Of a DNA stretch of 64,000 nucleotides, positions 52,692 through 64,000 are shown in pieces; position 1 is the stretch's first letter, and every line of letters starts with the position of its first letter. The DNA comes from Ianthella basta (lineage: Eukaryota; Porifera; Demospongiae; Verongiida; Ianthellidae), in NCBI GenBank assembly GCA_964019415.1, contig OZ025890.1, positions 2,318,913-2,382,912 on the forward strand. Direction: 5' to 3'. The position numbers and the translations under genes were made by a program. The notes below the pieces were generated by a model that had not been told where the DNA came from, ran no database searches, and saw only the letters and a list, made by a program, of their open reading frames with translations.

Positions 52692-55600
52692 TTATTGCTC
52701 GCTTGCCTTCCTGATCCTGTCTATGAGAGAAGGGTTCGCAATGAGTGCATCCGCAAGTTGTGCCTTCATTTCCACGCTCTTAGATTGAAGGATGACCTTT
52801 AAGAGTGCATCAACCAGAACACCTTCATCATCACTCTTAGTGTCTTGATGGAAGGGTGACAATCTAGATGATCGCTTACTGACTGGGGACTCAGAAGCGG
52901 AATCAGACACTGCAACACTGCATTCTGACTCAGCACGTGACAGCCTGGGGTCATCACTGTTCGAGCTCTTGGATGAGCTGAGGGCATATTTAACGACTGT
53001 CTCTTGTGGGCGAGGTGGTAGGGGAGGGCTCCTGCTCTTTGCATGCCTTGCCGCTGGTCTTGTGTCACTCTCCTCTCCAGAAGATGAAGAGTTGGCAGAC
53101 ATGTTGTTGCGCCGGAGGTATTGTCTGGGGAGTTCAGAGTCCTGGATCAGTTGGGTCTTGAGACGCATGGTACGCCTCTTGATGATAGTTTTTCTACAGG
53201 TAAAGCAGAGGAGGACAGGTTAAGATGATGTCTTAAAAATGATTGAATCATAGTAAGTATACACACACCACCGATTGAACACTTCTTTGTAATCGTACTC
53301 AAGTTCATTCTTTCAAAGATGCACTCACTTTCTTGGGACAAGTTTTCTTTGGCCCTTCAAGCTTCCTCTAGAGGTGGCACTCTCAGCACCCTTCTCTGCA
53401 AGAAATGAAGCTGGGAAGAGCCCCAACTTCCCCTCATACTTGACTGTCCACCACCCTGTAATGGACTTCTTGACAACCTGGACATCCACACCCTTTGGTA
53501 CCGATATCTCATCTTCTTCCTCTGCCTGGTATTCAGAGGTGGTTGTGAACATGGGGAGCATGCCTACATCCGAAGAGGAGAAGTTGTATGTTTTAGTGAT
53601 GTCCCAAACATATTGTTTCACGCGATTGACAACATTACGGTCCCACCATTTCTACAGCTGTGCACTGCTATCATTTACAACGACACTGTTCAATACACGC
53701 AGTAATGCATAACATGTTGTGAGTATCCTGATATCATAGTGTATTCTATTGTGCATGATATGCGTATGTGTACACATTTGTCTGCATACCATATTTGGAG
53801 GGTGACTCGCTGTCTACCGGGCTGATTGAATCTTCCTCCTCCTCGCTGCCGTCACCAGACATTCCTGAGTCACTCTGGGTACCATTCCCTCGCTCCAGGT
53901 AACTGAATGGGGCCCAACCTTCACGCCCATTCACAGCTACAAACCACCAACCTATACAAAGAGACAAATTGCATGTGATGAATATCGTTAGCTTGTCACA
54001 GGTCTCAGATTGTATACATGCCCATGTCATGTGCACACACAGATATAGCTATCACATATATGCAGCATGTGTGCATGTATAGACCAAAGCATAATGTACA
54101 AGGGACATTTGTACGCTGTGGTGATGATGTGTAAATTGATGCATCCATCAAGCATACGTACCATCCTCCTCCTTATCAATGACTGTGATCACGTCTCCTT
54201 CCTTGAACGACACCTGAGCATCATCGTCTGCATTGTAATCATCGATGGCTCGGTACTCCTCTGATGCAATCACCTTCCCTCCAGGAATGGACAGACCGAT
54301 GCCATCATCATCGTCATCATCGTCATTGTCTGGAGACTCCGCTTGCGCCACAGGGTCAAGATAGGATTTAGGCACCCACCCCACCTTCTCCTTCGCACAC
54401 ACCATCCACCATCCACTATCATCTCTGCGAATAACTTGTACAGTGTCTCCTTTGGTGATGGAGAGCTGCTTGCAACCTTCACCCTTAAAGTCCTTCAATA
54501 CAGTGTGGTACTCCCAGGTGTCCCCTACACACAAAAAGTGTTTACAATAGACAAGCAGTGGTGATTCATTTCAGTGCACCTGGTTATCTACATATATGCC
54601 ACTGTTTTTGAGGCTATCACTCTGTGGCTGAATAGGAATACCAGTTATTCCTACCAACTGGTACATACAGCTATTGTGTCCACATACAGTTGTTGTTATT
54701 GTGAAAGGTCTTCCTCTATTGGAGAGGTACCCTTTGAGTGCTGACCCTTTGATTAATGCTCACCTGTGGGGACTTTGAGGGGATGCAGGGAAGCCTGCTT
54801 CTTCCAGTATCGCCTGCATACAGAGAGGGGATACAGTAGAATGTCATACATCTCTTATTGACTCAATAATGTTGAATGAAGTGTGCTCATATCTATTTCC
54901 AAACGTACGGTGGGAGGAGCACATCCCCAGGTAGGGGAGTGAAGAAGGAAAGAACGTGCTTGCTTTCACTGATGTGAGATGGCAGCTTGATCAAGGTTTG
55001 GCAGTACTTGTTGACCTGGTCCACCCGAGCTTCTGCTACTCTGGATACATGGGTCCTGCCCAGAAAGCTACGACCTGCAAAAAGGTAAGCGCTATTACTA
55101 CCGGCATGTTAAATGTTATGTTGACCTATACAACCATATACAATTTGATCATACTTATTCCTTATTTGGACAAAGAGACAAATAATGCTACAGTAATTAA
55201 CATGTTATGACATTGTGTGGCAATGGACCAATGACGTCATCAGGACTGTATATGTGCAAGGGCATGAAACATATTGAAAAGGAGTAAAAGGATGTCACAC
55301 CATAATGTATGCATTATAATGTGCACATATTTCTGTCATTGGGGAAGAAAGTTTTAACATCATGATGAAGGGTTGTCTGTACCTGGCAAGACTGGCAGGA
55401 TCTTTTCTCCATTTTGCTGCTTTCTTGCTTCGTCAGGGAACAGCTTCACTAAGGTTGCCTGTAACATTGGATACAACAACAAGGGCAGTGGCTGACGCCC
55501 CCACAGACACCCAGCCAATTATATATATATATACCCGACACATGCATTCATCCCAATGGCTTTACATCTATTAGGGGGACTGCACCCTTAAATGTGTGTA

Positions 55601-56505
55601 TCCTGCATGGATTAGGTCAGGCCTCTACTGAATAGTAGATATAAGGTGCTGACATCCTGTACAAGGACACTGGCAGGGATTCTACAGACTTACAGCATAG
55701 ATTTCTGTAGTGTGGAAGCCATCCACTAAAGTGAAAGCAGCTAGCTACCTGAGCTGAAACATGATTGAGCAGCTAACTGTGATGCTGACTTTTCTAATCC
55801 CCTGTCCGCCATAACATTGTCTCCAGGTTCAAGCAGCTCTAGCAATCCAACTCAATTCTATATTAAAATCCATATCATTTGTTATTTCTCAAGGAATGGG
55901 ACTCTACCGTGGCTGTTTGGAATGGCGTAATAGTATTCAAAGTCACAATCAGCTATATGCAATGAGTGTTCCGCAGTTCACACTTAATAAGACTACTAAC
56001 GTTGCAGTAGACTTCCCACATTCACGTTTTAATAGTAGCACTGTTTGAACAATGCAATACACCACAAAGTTCTTTACTACAAGGATTGTTTAAAGACCTA
56101 GCTACATACAAATTGCACCCATACTCAGGCTACTGTTACCTGTACAGTAGTGCATGCACTCACCTGAAAGGAGTAAAGTTCACTGTATCGTCTGAAGACG
56201 TAGTATTCAGAGTCATCACTCCAGAGGACTTGTATCTGAAAAACCTACGTGCATACGTACATACGTATATACCTGCTCCACCTTACATTTTAGTGTAACA
56301 TTACAATCATGCTTGGCATGTTTGACTACAATGTTGTCTTCATGCTTGGTCTACACTATTTGACCACATCAGTAGAATACTCCCTATAGTCTTCACTACA
56401 AGCTCACTACAAGCAGCTCACATAGTGCTTCCTCGGTTTCTTTCTCTTCTGGTAACTTGTCACTGTCACTATCTCAACAAACTTCTTCTGTTTGTTAGTT
56501 GCCAT
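52692..56505 (-). CDS. PX + triple-SH3 adaptor, copy E (second subfamily)
   Basis: Nine exons (minus strand, 5' to 3'): 56422-56505, 56164-56244, 55383-55458, 54909-55074, 54764-54813, 54162-54524, 53790-53951, 53329-53563, 52692-53193; 572 residues. It is a tandem duplicate of copy D with identical exon phases. First exon: MATNKQKKFVEIVTVTSYQK. PX: WSDDSEYYVFRRYSELYSF. Three SH3 domains are at about the same places as in D, with WWMV..GWVPKSYL, WWFV..GWAPFSYL and WWTV..GLFPASFL; the Asp run after SH3-1 is two residues longer. The tail has KKTIIKRRTMRLK, PPLPPRPQETV and a helix (DALLKVILQSKSVEMKAQLA) that is more conserved with D than the rest of the tail. It is probably a cytosolic organiser protein that recruits an SH3 partner through the proline motif. 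The stop codon again overlaps AATAAA. Confidence 0.86.
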
Positions 56506-59500
56506 CTCACTACAGTAGTTGTGTGCTGGAGAGAACTTTGAAATCTCACGTTTGCCTGCGTTTCACTGCAATCCTTTTTTCACAGTCTAGCTGTCGCAGT
56601 TTGCTGCTCATCTCTTATATAAGCTAGCTAGAAACCATCCAAGCTCCTGAGACACTGCCCAACATGGATTCTTACAAGCCCTGGCAAGGAAATGATCACA
56701 TCCTGGCAAGGAAGTGATCACATGCATCTGTAGTCAGTGATAACCACTGTAGGCCTAGCTGTATACTGTACATGGTGGCTCTAGACCATGAATGATGCAT
56801 GGAGTGTGGCTATATATACGTACAGTGCAAGTAACACTATATTAATATACATACATACAATATGTACATTGTTGCTGTAAGTGCGTGGGAAAGTACACTT
56901 TATCTAACGTATTGCCTACTTTGCTGCATCCATAGGCCATGGGGATATAATTGTACTAATTCCAAGAGTGGTGATTGTATATAACATACTGTACGTATAT
57001 ACACCGCCTAGTGTCATCACGGTGTAGGTTTCTTTGTACATAAAATTTACGGGCCCACAAGACTTCATGCACTGTCACAGAACGGGCTTGTCTTACTCAT
57101 ATGCTCAACCTGCAGCTCAATGCAACTAGACAGTCGTACCATATAAGGTGTAGTTATGAACAATGGAGTGCACTGCTACGTATGGACCTCAACCCTCGCC
57201 TTCAAATAAGCATCTGTTGACCTTAGCTCGCAGCATGTGATAATCATGCAGTACATGCTTTGTTTGCATTACACAGCAGGAAAGGCCTTGCTATAGATGC
57301 AATGAGATAGATGTGTATGCTATTAATAGTACAAGACACAAGCCTTAGAGTGTAGCTGTACAAGAACGTACCTGGTCCATATGCATGATCCTCCTTCCTT
57401 TCTGGTTAGAGGAGACTGAATACCATACCGTACATATCATGTCATTCACAGACTGACAGCACACAACCAAGCCACACAAGCATTCAGTGTGCATACTGTG
57501 CACCTGCCTGGTACTGAGTGCCACCAGAGAGTGTGCAGTTACAGCTGCATAAATAAAATGATAATATAGATTCAGATGCTTCTACATGCAAAGGTTAGTC
57601 AACATACCAAGCTTAGCTGGCACTTTGGACAAGTGACCTTTGTGAACAACTTCTTGTGAAGGCCTACCAGGGACTGCCAGGGGACTGGGTATTATTGACT
57701 GTACGTACGTGACTGGTTTCTGAGAATTTACGTAATACTGAGGTCAACATGCAATATATACAGTATGATAGCTGCAGGCTTGACTGTACACGTACATAAA
57801 GGTGTATTAAGAAATGAAAGTATCAACTGAAAGTGTTGTTACATTGTAGCATGTACATAATATTATATTAGTCATGTGTATCCTTTTCAGTGGTGCTGTA
57901 TACAACATACAATATGTACACTTTCACTATTAATGCATAGACTTGCTGTGTATGCGCCTGTGCATACAGCACCAGTTACAAGTGAAAGTGTACCAAGCCT
58001 TGTACGTACCACATGAGGTACTCTTCTTGGTGCAGTGAAAGCTTTGAAATCATGACCTTAAAGGTGTTATGCTGTTATGTTGCAGAGAAGCATCTCCAGC
58101 TTGGTTCACCTACAGCTGCTGATGCTGTAATGAAGTCATGAACCGCCAATTGTCTAGGATCACCTTTGATCAGTATAGAGATCCCAATCACACAATGTCT
58201 CTATACAATACTATAGAATATAATATACATGTTCCCACACTTCAATACATACTTATACTCATACATGAAAATATATAGGTCGTCAATTATAACTTGATGG
58301 ACTTAATTTTCTGCACATTAATATTTTTAGTGAATTGCAGCATTCATGAAACGTTTTGCACCAATGACTTGCAAAAGCCTAACCCTAAGAACTCACTTAA
58401 GGAAGCACTATTACAACACAAGTCACTCATTCCAAACAGCCTTAAGCTTTCATGGAAAAATGTTTTACAACAATTCAATTCTACACAGCACACACACACA
58501 CTGCAGTCTTTGAGCCACACAATGTCATGTGTACACATATCTGCTTCAACTCACTTCATACAAGTGCTCTCGTTGCTTTCCTGTGACTTGCAGGTCAGTA
58601 CGTGATACAGGACCTAGCTGCAAGTAAAGCTTGATAGATTTTGATAGGCCACCTATGAGGTCATAAGCAACATAAATGGTATCTGTTGTGTTGTCACTCA
58701 TTATACCAGCATGTGTAGCTTCCTTCCCCATCCTTGCTTGGAAGCAGTAAAAGTTTATCTGGGTACGCGACAGGTGCTTAAATAATATCATTGCAAATGT
58801 AATAAAAATAATATACCAACAGGTTCAGTTCCACATATTGTATGCATCCATGTACAATTATACAGTATGTGTGTGTGTGAATGTGTACATACATACGTAC
58901 GTGGTACAGTACAGTAACTACATGAGTGAATGGATAAAGTGAGATACGTACCACTCTGTTTGCTTGAGAGGCAGCTTCTGCATACTCCCTGGAGCATGCA
59001 TATGGTTGTCACAGGGATTAGTTCCGCAGCCAATTCCAGATCTAGAATGGTACACAAACCCAAATGGCACGTACGTAAGTGGAGAACAGTGTGACGTCAT
59101 GGTGTGCTGTGATGTCTCAGTGCAATCGTCCTGCATGAGTGGAGCATGTGACTAAAATGACAAGGCAGACATCACAATGTATGACATTACACAATGAAAA
59201 TACAGCATTTGCCCTATACTATTAGCACTCTACCAACTGCTATTTGGCCGACAAATTTGAAATACACTGTACGTATATATGCAGACCCCGTTCAAAGCAG
59301 TAATGCACTTATTGTCCTGTATACCTATTGAACCCGGCTTTGATCAGAGTTTACCATGGGAGAAATGCCACACACACTGATACACTAGACAGCATATTGT
59401 TTTGGGCGAATGAAGATGCAGCATAGGAATGCATTCAGACTACACCTCGACCTGTAGCAGTCTAATGAGTCATGCTCAGCACTTGTATGTGTGCACTCAC

Positions 59501-60765
59501 AGAGTTTCTCTGCTCCCAGGTGTACGTATGTGGTCACACTGCATGGTGTGTCACCTCCTACCATCTCCATAGCTACCAAATTGGTTTGGCATCACTACTG
59601 CCTGTGGCAGACACCTATAGACTGTGAAAATCCCACACTTGTGGGTATGCTTTATCTGATTATAGTAATGTCTTGTTCATGTTGTTGGCAGAGCTGCTAT
59701 CAGTAAAGGAGCATGAGCCAAGGAAGGATACTGCCTGGCACCACAAGCATAACAGCCAGCCAGACATCTGTGGCATTCCACATCTTGCCATGTACAACAG
59801 TCCAGGTGGCTATAACACAATTGTGTGTCGTACTCAGCTCTGGAATGAGTTTAACACTTGCAGCTATCTGGGGTACGTACAAGTTACACTGTTAGTGATA
59901 CGTGGACTGGTATCTCCCTCCCAAGTCATGCTTGGCAACTAAGTGGCATTGTGCCAAAGTGCCATTGGCATCCCATCAAGTGTAGCACATATGTGTGGCC
60001 GGCTCATTAGAAAACTGACCCCCAAGTGCATAAAGACCTATAGTCCATCTCACTGTGTACATCCACCGCCATGTGCACAGGTATGTACGTAGGTACACAC
60101 ATACACAGCAGAGCAGGTGCTCAGACTGATGCACCCAGACCCACCTATTCAATGCTACGGAGCACATTGCACAACTCCCATTAAAGAATTCCTTCAGGGA
60201 CACTCCTCGACATGCTTGAAAGAAGTTCAGCCATCTCTATGTCTGACGTACATTCCAACATGGGCGTGACAATAGGCGTCAGATCTATCTGCAGGTCAGA
60301 GCAAGCACAAATGAATGAATGAAAGCATGGATGAAGACTTTGAATCACTGGGGAGGAAAGCATCCTGAACACCTACGTATAGTACCATAAGGGTACGTAT
60401 GTGACAGTGCTTCCTTAGCAAGGGAAAGGTAAAGAATCTGTGTTTCCTTTCAACTCAAGTTGCCCTAAAAGGTGGCCAATAAAGATAACTTTGGGAAGTA
60501 GAGATAAAGATAAAGCATGTATCCCTTCAACAGCACATGAAAAACATGTGCAAGGACAGAGTCTATAGAATGGCCTACGTAAGTACAAAGGAGACTTATG
60601 TGATATATCACAGACATTCCAACCGTGGGCCAGTCCTCCTAAGACATATATGGTAGTTTCACTCACACAATGCACATTGTACACTATGCATGTGCTGCGT
60701 GATTTTGACATATCACTTGCCGCTTCATCTATGTCGTTCTCTCACACAATACGGCAGGAAAGGAG
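56506..60765. other. Long region without a recognised gene
   Basis: Positions 56506-57850 are the flank of the D/E duplication. Beyond that, open frames are short on both strands, many with plausible splice sites, but none gives a recognisable domain or joins in phase with a neighbour. The best single candidate is listed at 58555-58776. Others noted are a minus-strand frame ending SMSRSVPEGIL at 60183 and one ending GAEKL at about 59502. There are no large repeats before 60766. Confidence 0.4.
58555..58776 (-). CDS. Candidate coding exon, unidentified
   Basis: On the minus strand an acceptor (TTATTTAAG) is followed by 74 open codons (HLSRTQINFYCFQARMGK .. DNTTDTIYVAYDLIGGLSK .. TGKQREHLYE) and a strong donor GTGAGT. 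The composition is protein-like, not repeat-like. I recognise no family. The nearest upstream candidate exon (about 58959-59045) cannot be joined in phase, so this may be chance. Confidence 0.25.
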
Positions 60766-61184
60766 GAGCTACATAGCTAAGATGGCAAAAAGAGGCCCAT
60801 GAGCTACATAGCTAAGATGGCAAAAAGAGGCACATGAGCTACAAAGCTAAGATGGCAGAAAGAGGCACATGAGCTACAAAGCTAAGATGGCAGAAAGAGG
60901 CACATGAGCTACTCAGCTAAGATGGCAAAAAGAGGCACATGAGCTACAAAGCTAAGATGGCAGAAAGAGGCACATGAGCTACAAAGCTAAGATGGCAGAA
61001 AGAGGCACATGAGCTACAAAGCTAAGATGGCAAAAAGAGGCACATGAGCTACAAAGCTAAGATGGCAGAAAGAGGCACATGAGCTACAAAGCTAAGATGG
61101 CAAAAAGAGGCACATGAGCTACAAAGCTAAGATGGCAGAAAGAGGCACATGAGCTACAAAGCTAAGATGGCAGAAGAGGCACAT
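60766..61184. repeat. 35-base minisatellite, 12 copies
   Basis: The unit GAGCTACAAAGCTAAGATGG plus CAGAAAGAGGCACAT is repeated 12 times with few variants (CAGAAA/CAAAAA alternation, first units CATAGCT). Every unit contains AAGATGGC, the core of the YY1 binding site. At 35 bases it would not keep one reading frame, so it is non-coding. Confidence 0.92.
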
Positions 61185-61750
61185 GAAGCGAGATTTAGAG
61201 ATATCAAGTGGCACAGGTGAGTTGTTCTGCATCGCGTATCATGAATTGTGCAATGCACATTGCACAATTGGGACAAGACACATAGTGAAACTACTGTACT
61301 ACTGTACTAGTACTGTAGACAACTATAATCTATAATAACTCTGTCCGTATCCTAGGTAACAACTGCTCAAGAACTTTTTCAAGATTTCATAAGTCCATAC
61401 TACGCCACCTCACAGACACTGTACTTAACAGCACAAGATATGCCTTGTATTGTCCATGGCTTAAACATCACAACAACTAGAGTTGCCAACAGTGTAAGTC
61501 ATACAGCTAGTAACACAAAAAACTTACTGTATCCACAGTGAAGCACGCAGGTTGTTCGCTCATAGCAGGGAGACAGTCCACAGCAGGCCACATGGGTATT
61601 TAGTGGATGTGTAGCATAAAATGCGTTCCATTTTACAGTCACAGTATACAGTACATATCTAACTCCTACATACACACAGTGGTGTATTTGCACCACAGTG
61701 AAGATTATGGTCTTGTGTTCATTTCAGTTTCACTGTTTGTGTGTAGTATT

Positions 61751-61785
<35 letters not shown>

Positions 61786-61798
61786 TGTGTAGTATTGA

Positions 61799-61829
<31 letters not shown>

Positions 61830-61840
61830 TGTGTAGTATT

Positions 61841-61934
<94 letters not shown>

Positions 61935-63017
61935 ACAGTATGTGTGCCACAGTTATAATCCATTGCCAGTTTCAAGCAATGCATCACATCACACACACAG
62001 AAGGCTGTGGACACAGCTCACACACCCTTTACAAATCATGGACAAAACAGAGCAGTTGTACGGTCTCCCCTCTGATTCGTTTATCTCTCCTATCTTCCTA
62101 CACATCCACGCAAGTATAAGGCGTCTTTCATGATGGAATGAGGCTGGACGAGCAACAAACATGTTCACACGCTCATGATCACCTTTGTTGACATACGCTA
62201 TAGATTTTACCACCAAAGCATACTGCAACCCCATAAAAGGCAGCACCAGCAATCCTATGGTAGCATTGGTCGTGAGAGGAATGTACTTCCTAGGAGATCC
62301 AATACCACCACTTCCTGCTGGGCATGTGATTTTCACCACCTCTTCACATGCTCTTCACGGCCTGTAACACAAAGTGCAGCCCAGGAGCATACCACTGTGT
62401 GTGCACTGCATCCCATTTGACAGGAAACACAGCCATTTGTGTTACAACACATTGTTGGTTGCTATGAATGTGGTTCGGCTGACACAAGACTCTCACTGAC
62501 CTAGTCACTGACCTCCAGCTAATTTTCAATCCTCTCAAATTACACAGGTAAACTCTGAACTCTGAACTAAAAAAACTTCACTAATGAAGGTGTCCGTAGA
62601 GTCACTGAAGTATCTGAAACAATCGTTAACTTTGGCTAGTGTGTACCAAGCTACATGATGAATGATTTCCCTAGCCACACAGGCCTTTACAAACGTGTCA
62701 AAGAAGATAAACTCTATAGGACACACACCTAAATGTAATCTATGTACTTATATAGTGATCAATTTGAGCTGAGAGTCGCTTTACATCCGTGACAACTACA
62801 TAGACTATTAGTGCGTGTACTATATGAACAATAGTACAAGTATACACATAAATATTACGAGCATAAAGTACTTGCACTTTATACTGTACTACTATAACTG
62901 TAATATGTAGTATTGAAAACACTGAACTAGGTGGTACTCAGCATACATGGGACTGCGCTCATTCATCACAGGTTGGCAAATACCAACCCAGTCATCGCAA
63001 ATTGTAGTGTGGCAGAG
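61185..63017. other. Region with weak candidate exons
   Basis: A relic arm of the 40606-type palindromic element lies at about 61347-61400. Minus-strand frames at about 62120-62339 (GIGSPRKYIPLTTNATIGLL, then hydrophobic) and 62580-62707 (FIFFDTFVKACVAREIIHHV) look protein-like but match nothing I recognise. Plus-strand frames overlap them. Confidence 0.3.
61754..61932. repeat. (TG)n array with repeated spacer
   Basis: TG runs are separated by a recurring TTTGTGTGTAGTATTGAG block (three occurrences from about 61738), so the spacer and the TG run duplicated together. Confidence 0.9.
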
Positions 63018-63145
63018 CAAGGTGGAGATTACAGTGAGCCCCTACTGGACAAGGTGGAGATTAAAGTGAGCCCCCACCGGACAAGGTGGAGATTACAATG
63101 AGCCCCTACCGGACAAGGTGGAGATTACAGTGAGCCCCTACCGGA
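63018..63145. repeat. 32-base tandem repeat, four copies
   Basis: The unit CAAGGTGGAGATTACAGTGA plus GCCCCTACCGGA occurs exactly four times (128 bases), with one to three changes per unit. Confidence 0.92.
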
Positions 63146-63549
63146 CAATACGAAGGATGTCTGTATTTAATGCTACGTATATACGCATACAGTAGATGGT
63201 GTGGATTAGCTACATACGTAGGACAAGATGGCAGTTTTGGTGAGTCAATCACAAGAAGGGATGTATGACCATGAAGCTCACTCAATCTTCTGCAACTACA
63301 CTTAGAGTGTGTGCAATAGTGCAGCAAGAGAACACTAGTTCAGTCTTTGTTAGCCTACTGATAATGGAAGTGGAGATGGCTACTGTAGTATCAGACATAC
63401 AGAGACAGTTCCGTGAGTGAAATAGCATCATTGATGTATCTGACACAATCATTAAGAGCATCCACTGCACAATGAGGCCAAAGGAGCAGAGTACAATTGG
63501 AGATTACAATAAATAAAGAGTATGTGCTGTCAAACTCTGTCAAACTTGC

Positions 63550-63697
63550 TTAAGATTGAGCACTTCTCCCTCCGTTGTACAGAGATTTGTTCTTCTTCTT
63601 TTTCCCTTTGCCTGGTTTCAATAGTGGCAGGGCAGGTAGCTTGAAGTGGGTTCTGTAGCACAAGTGGCCATCAGGACAAGGGTGAGTCCAGAAGTTA
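63550..63697 (-). CDS. Candidate terminal exon, unidentified
   Basis: An acceptor (GTGTGTTTAG) is followed by 48 codons to a stop: NFWTHPCPDGHLCYRTHFK, a hydrophobic stretch, then the basic KPGKGKKKKNKS. CPDGHLCYRTH has the C-x5-C-x3-H spacing of the second half of a CCCH zinc finger. The upstream exons would be beyond the window, past the CA array. Function not known. Confidence 0.3.
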
Positions 63698-63749
63698 CTA
63701 AACACACACACTAACAAGCCGTACACACTGTACACACGCACGCATGCAT

Positions 63750-64000
<251 letters not shown>

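Noticed and set aside
58964-59155. Cys-rich plus-strand frame ending SSCMSGACD as an extracellular protein end
   Set aside because: An overlapping minus-strand frame is equally plausible, and no in-phase upstream exon could be found; kept only as part of the unassigned region.
60766-61184. Possible CRISPR array
   Set aside because: The 35-base units are head to tail with no unique spacers, and the genome is eukaryotic; it is a minisatellite.

Overview
This is animal nuclear DNA. Genes are split by GT-AG introns, (CA)n/(TG)n microsatellites are abundant, small inverted-repeat DNA transposons sit in introns, and the recognisable proteins are metazoan: lysosomal beta-glucuronidase, dicarbonyl/L-xylulose reductase, ubiquitin-conjugating enzyme E2 G1 and PX-SH3 adaptors of the p47phox/Tks class. 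Nothing looks bacterial. A marine invertebrate such as a sponge would fit, but this is a guess from gene style and retroelement type; no marker in the window fixes the species.

Layout. Positions 1-25,400 hold two tandem copies of a minus-strand unit of about 10 kb. Each carries a complete 10-exon gene for a PX + three-SH3 adaptor (copy A 874-9128, copy B 13177-20658), with beta-glucuronidase 5' exons just downstream of it. Between the copies lie an intronless DCXR gene (10624-11382, minus), an orphan last exon of an ABC transporter (11692-11829) and a broken beta-glucuronidase fragment (12243-12945). The copies differ by datable events: a 0.87-kb foldback insertion only in A; a pogo-type fragment, several deletions and a 3.4-kb non-LTR retrotransposon with a 13-bp target-site duplication only in B.

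Positions 25,900-29,700 hold a decayed beta-glucuronidase exon and a complete five-exon UBE2G1 on the minus strand. A 279-bp head-to-head gap leads to a plus-strand run: intronless DCXR2 (29988-30740), a complete 11-exon, 651-residue beta-glucuronidase (31242-35919), and PX-SH3 copy C (36287-42434). Positions 42,994-56,505 hold two more PX-SH3 genes on the minus strand (D and E) of a second subfamily with a different exon structure, a proline-rich motif and a conserved helical tail. The window thus has five complete PX/SH3 genes in about 56 kb. From 56.5 kb to the end there are repeats, minisatellites and a few weak candidate exons.

How the genes relate. The PX-SH3 proteins are expected to be phosphoinositide-binding, cytosolic organisers of NADPH-oxidase or podosome-type complexes. 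GUSB and DCXR both act in glucuronate metabolism: GUSB releases glucuronic acid, and DCXR works in the glucuronate/xylulose pathway. Their repeated co-occurrence probably reflects shared duplication history; a functional link is not shown. All exon coordinates were read by hand from splice sites, codon phase and comparison of the five paralogues, and have no transcript support here.
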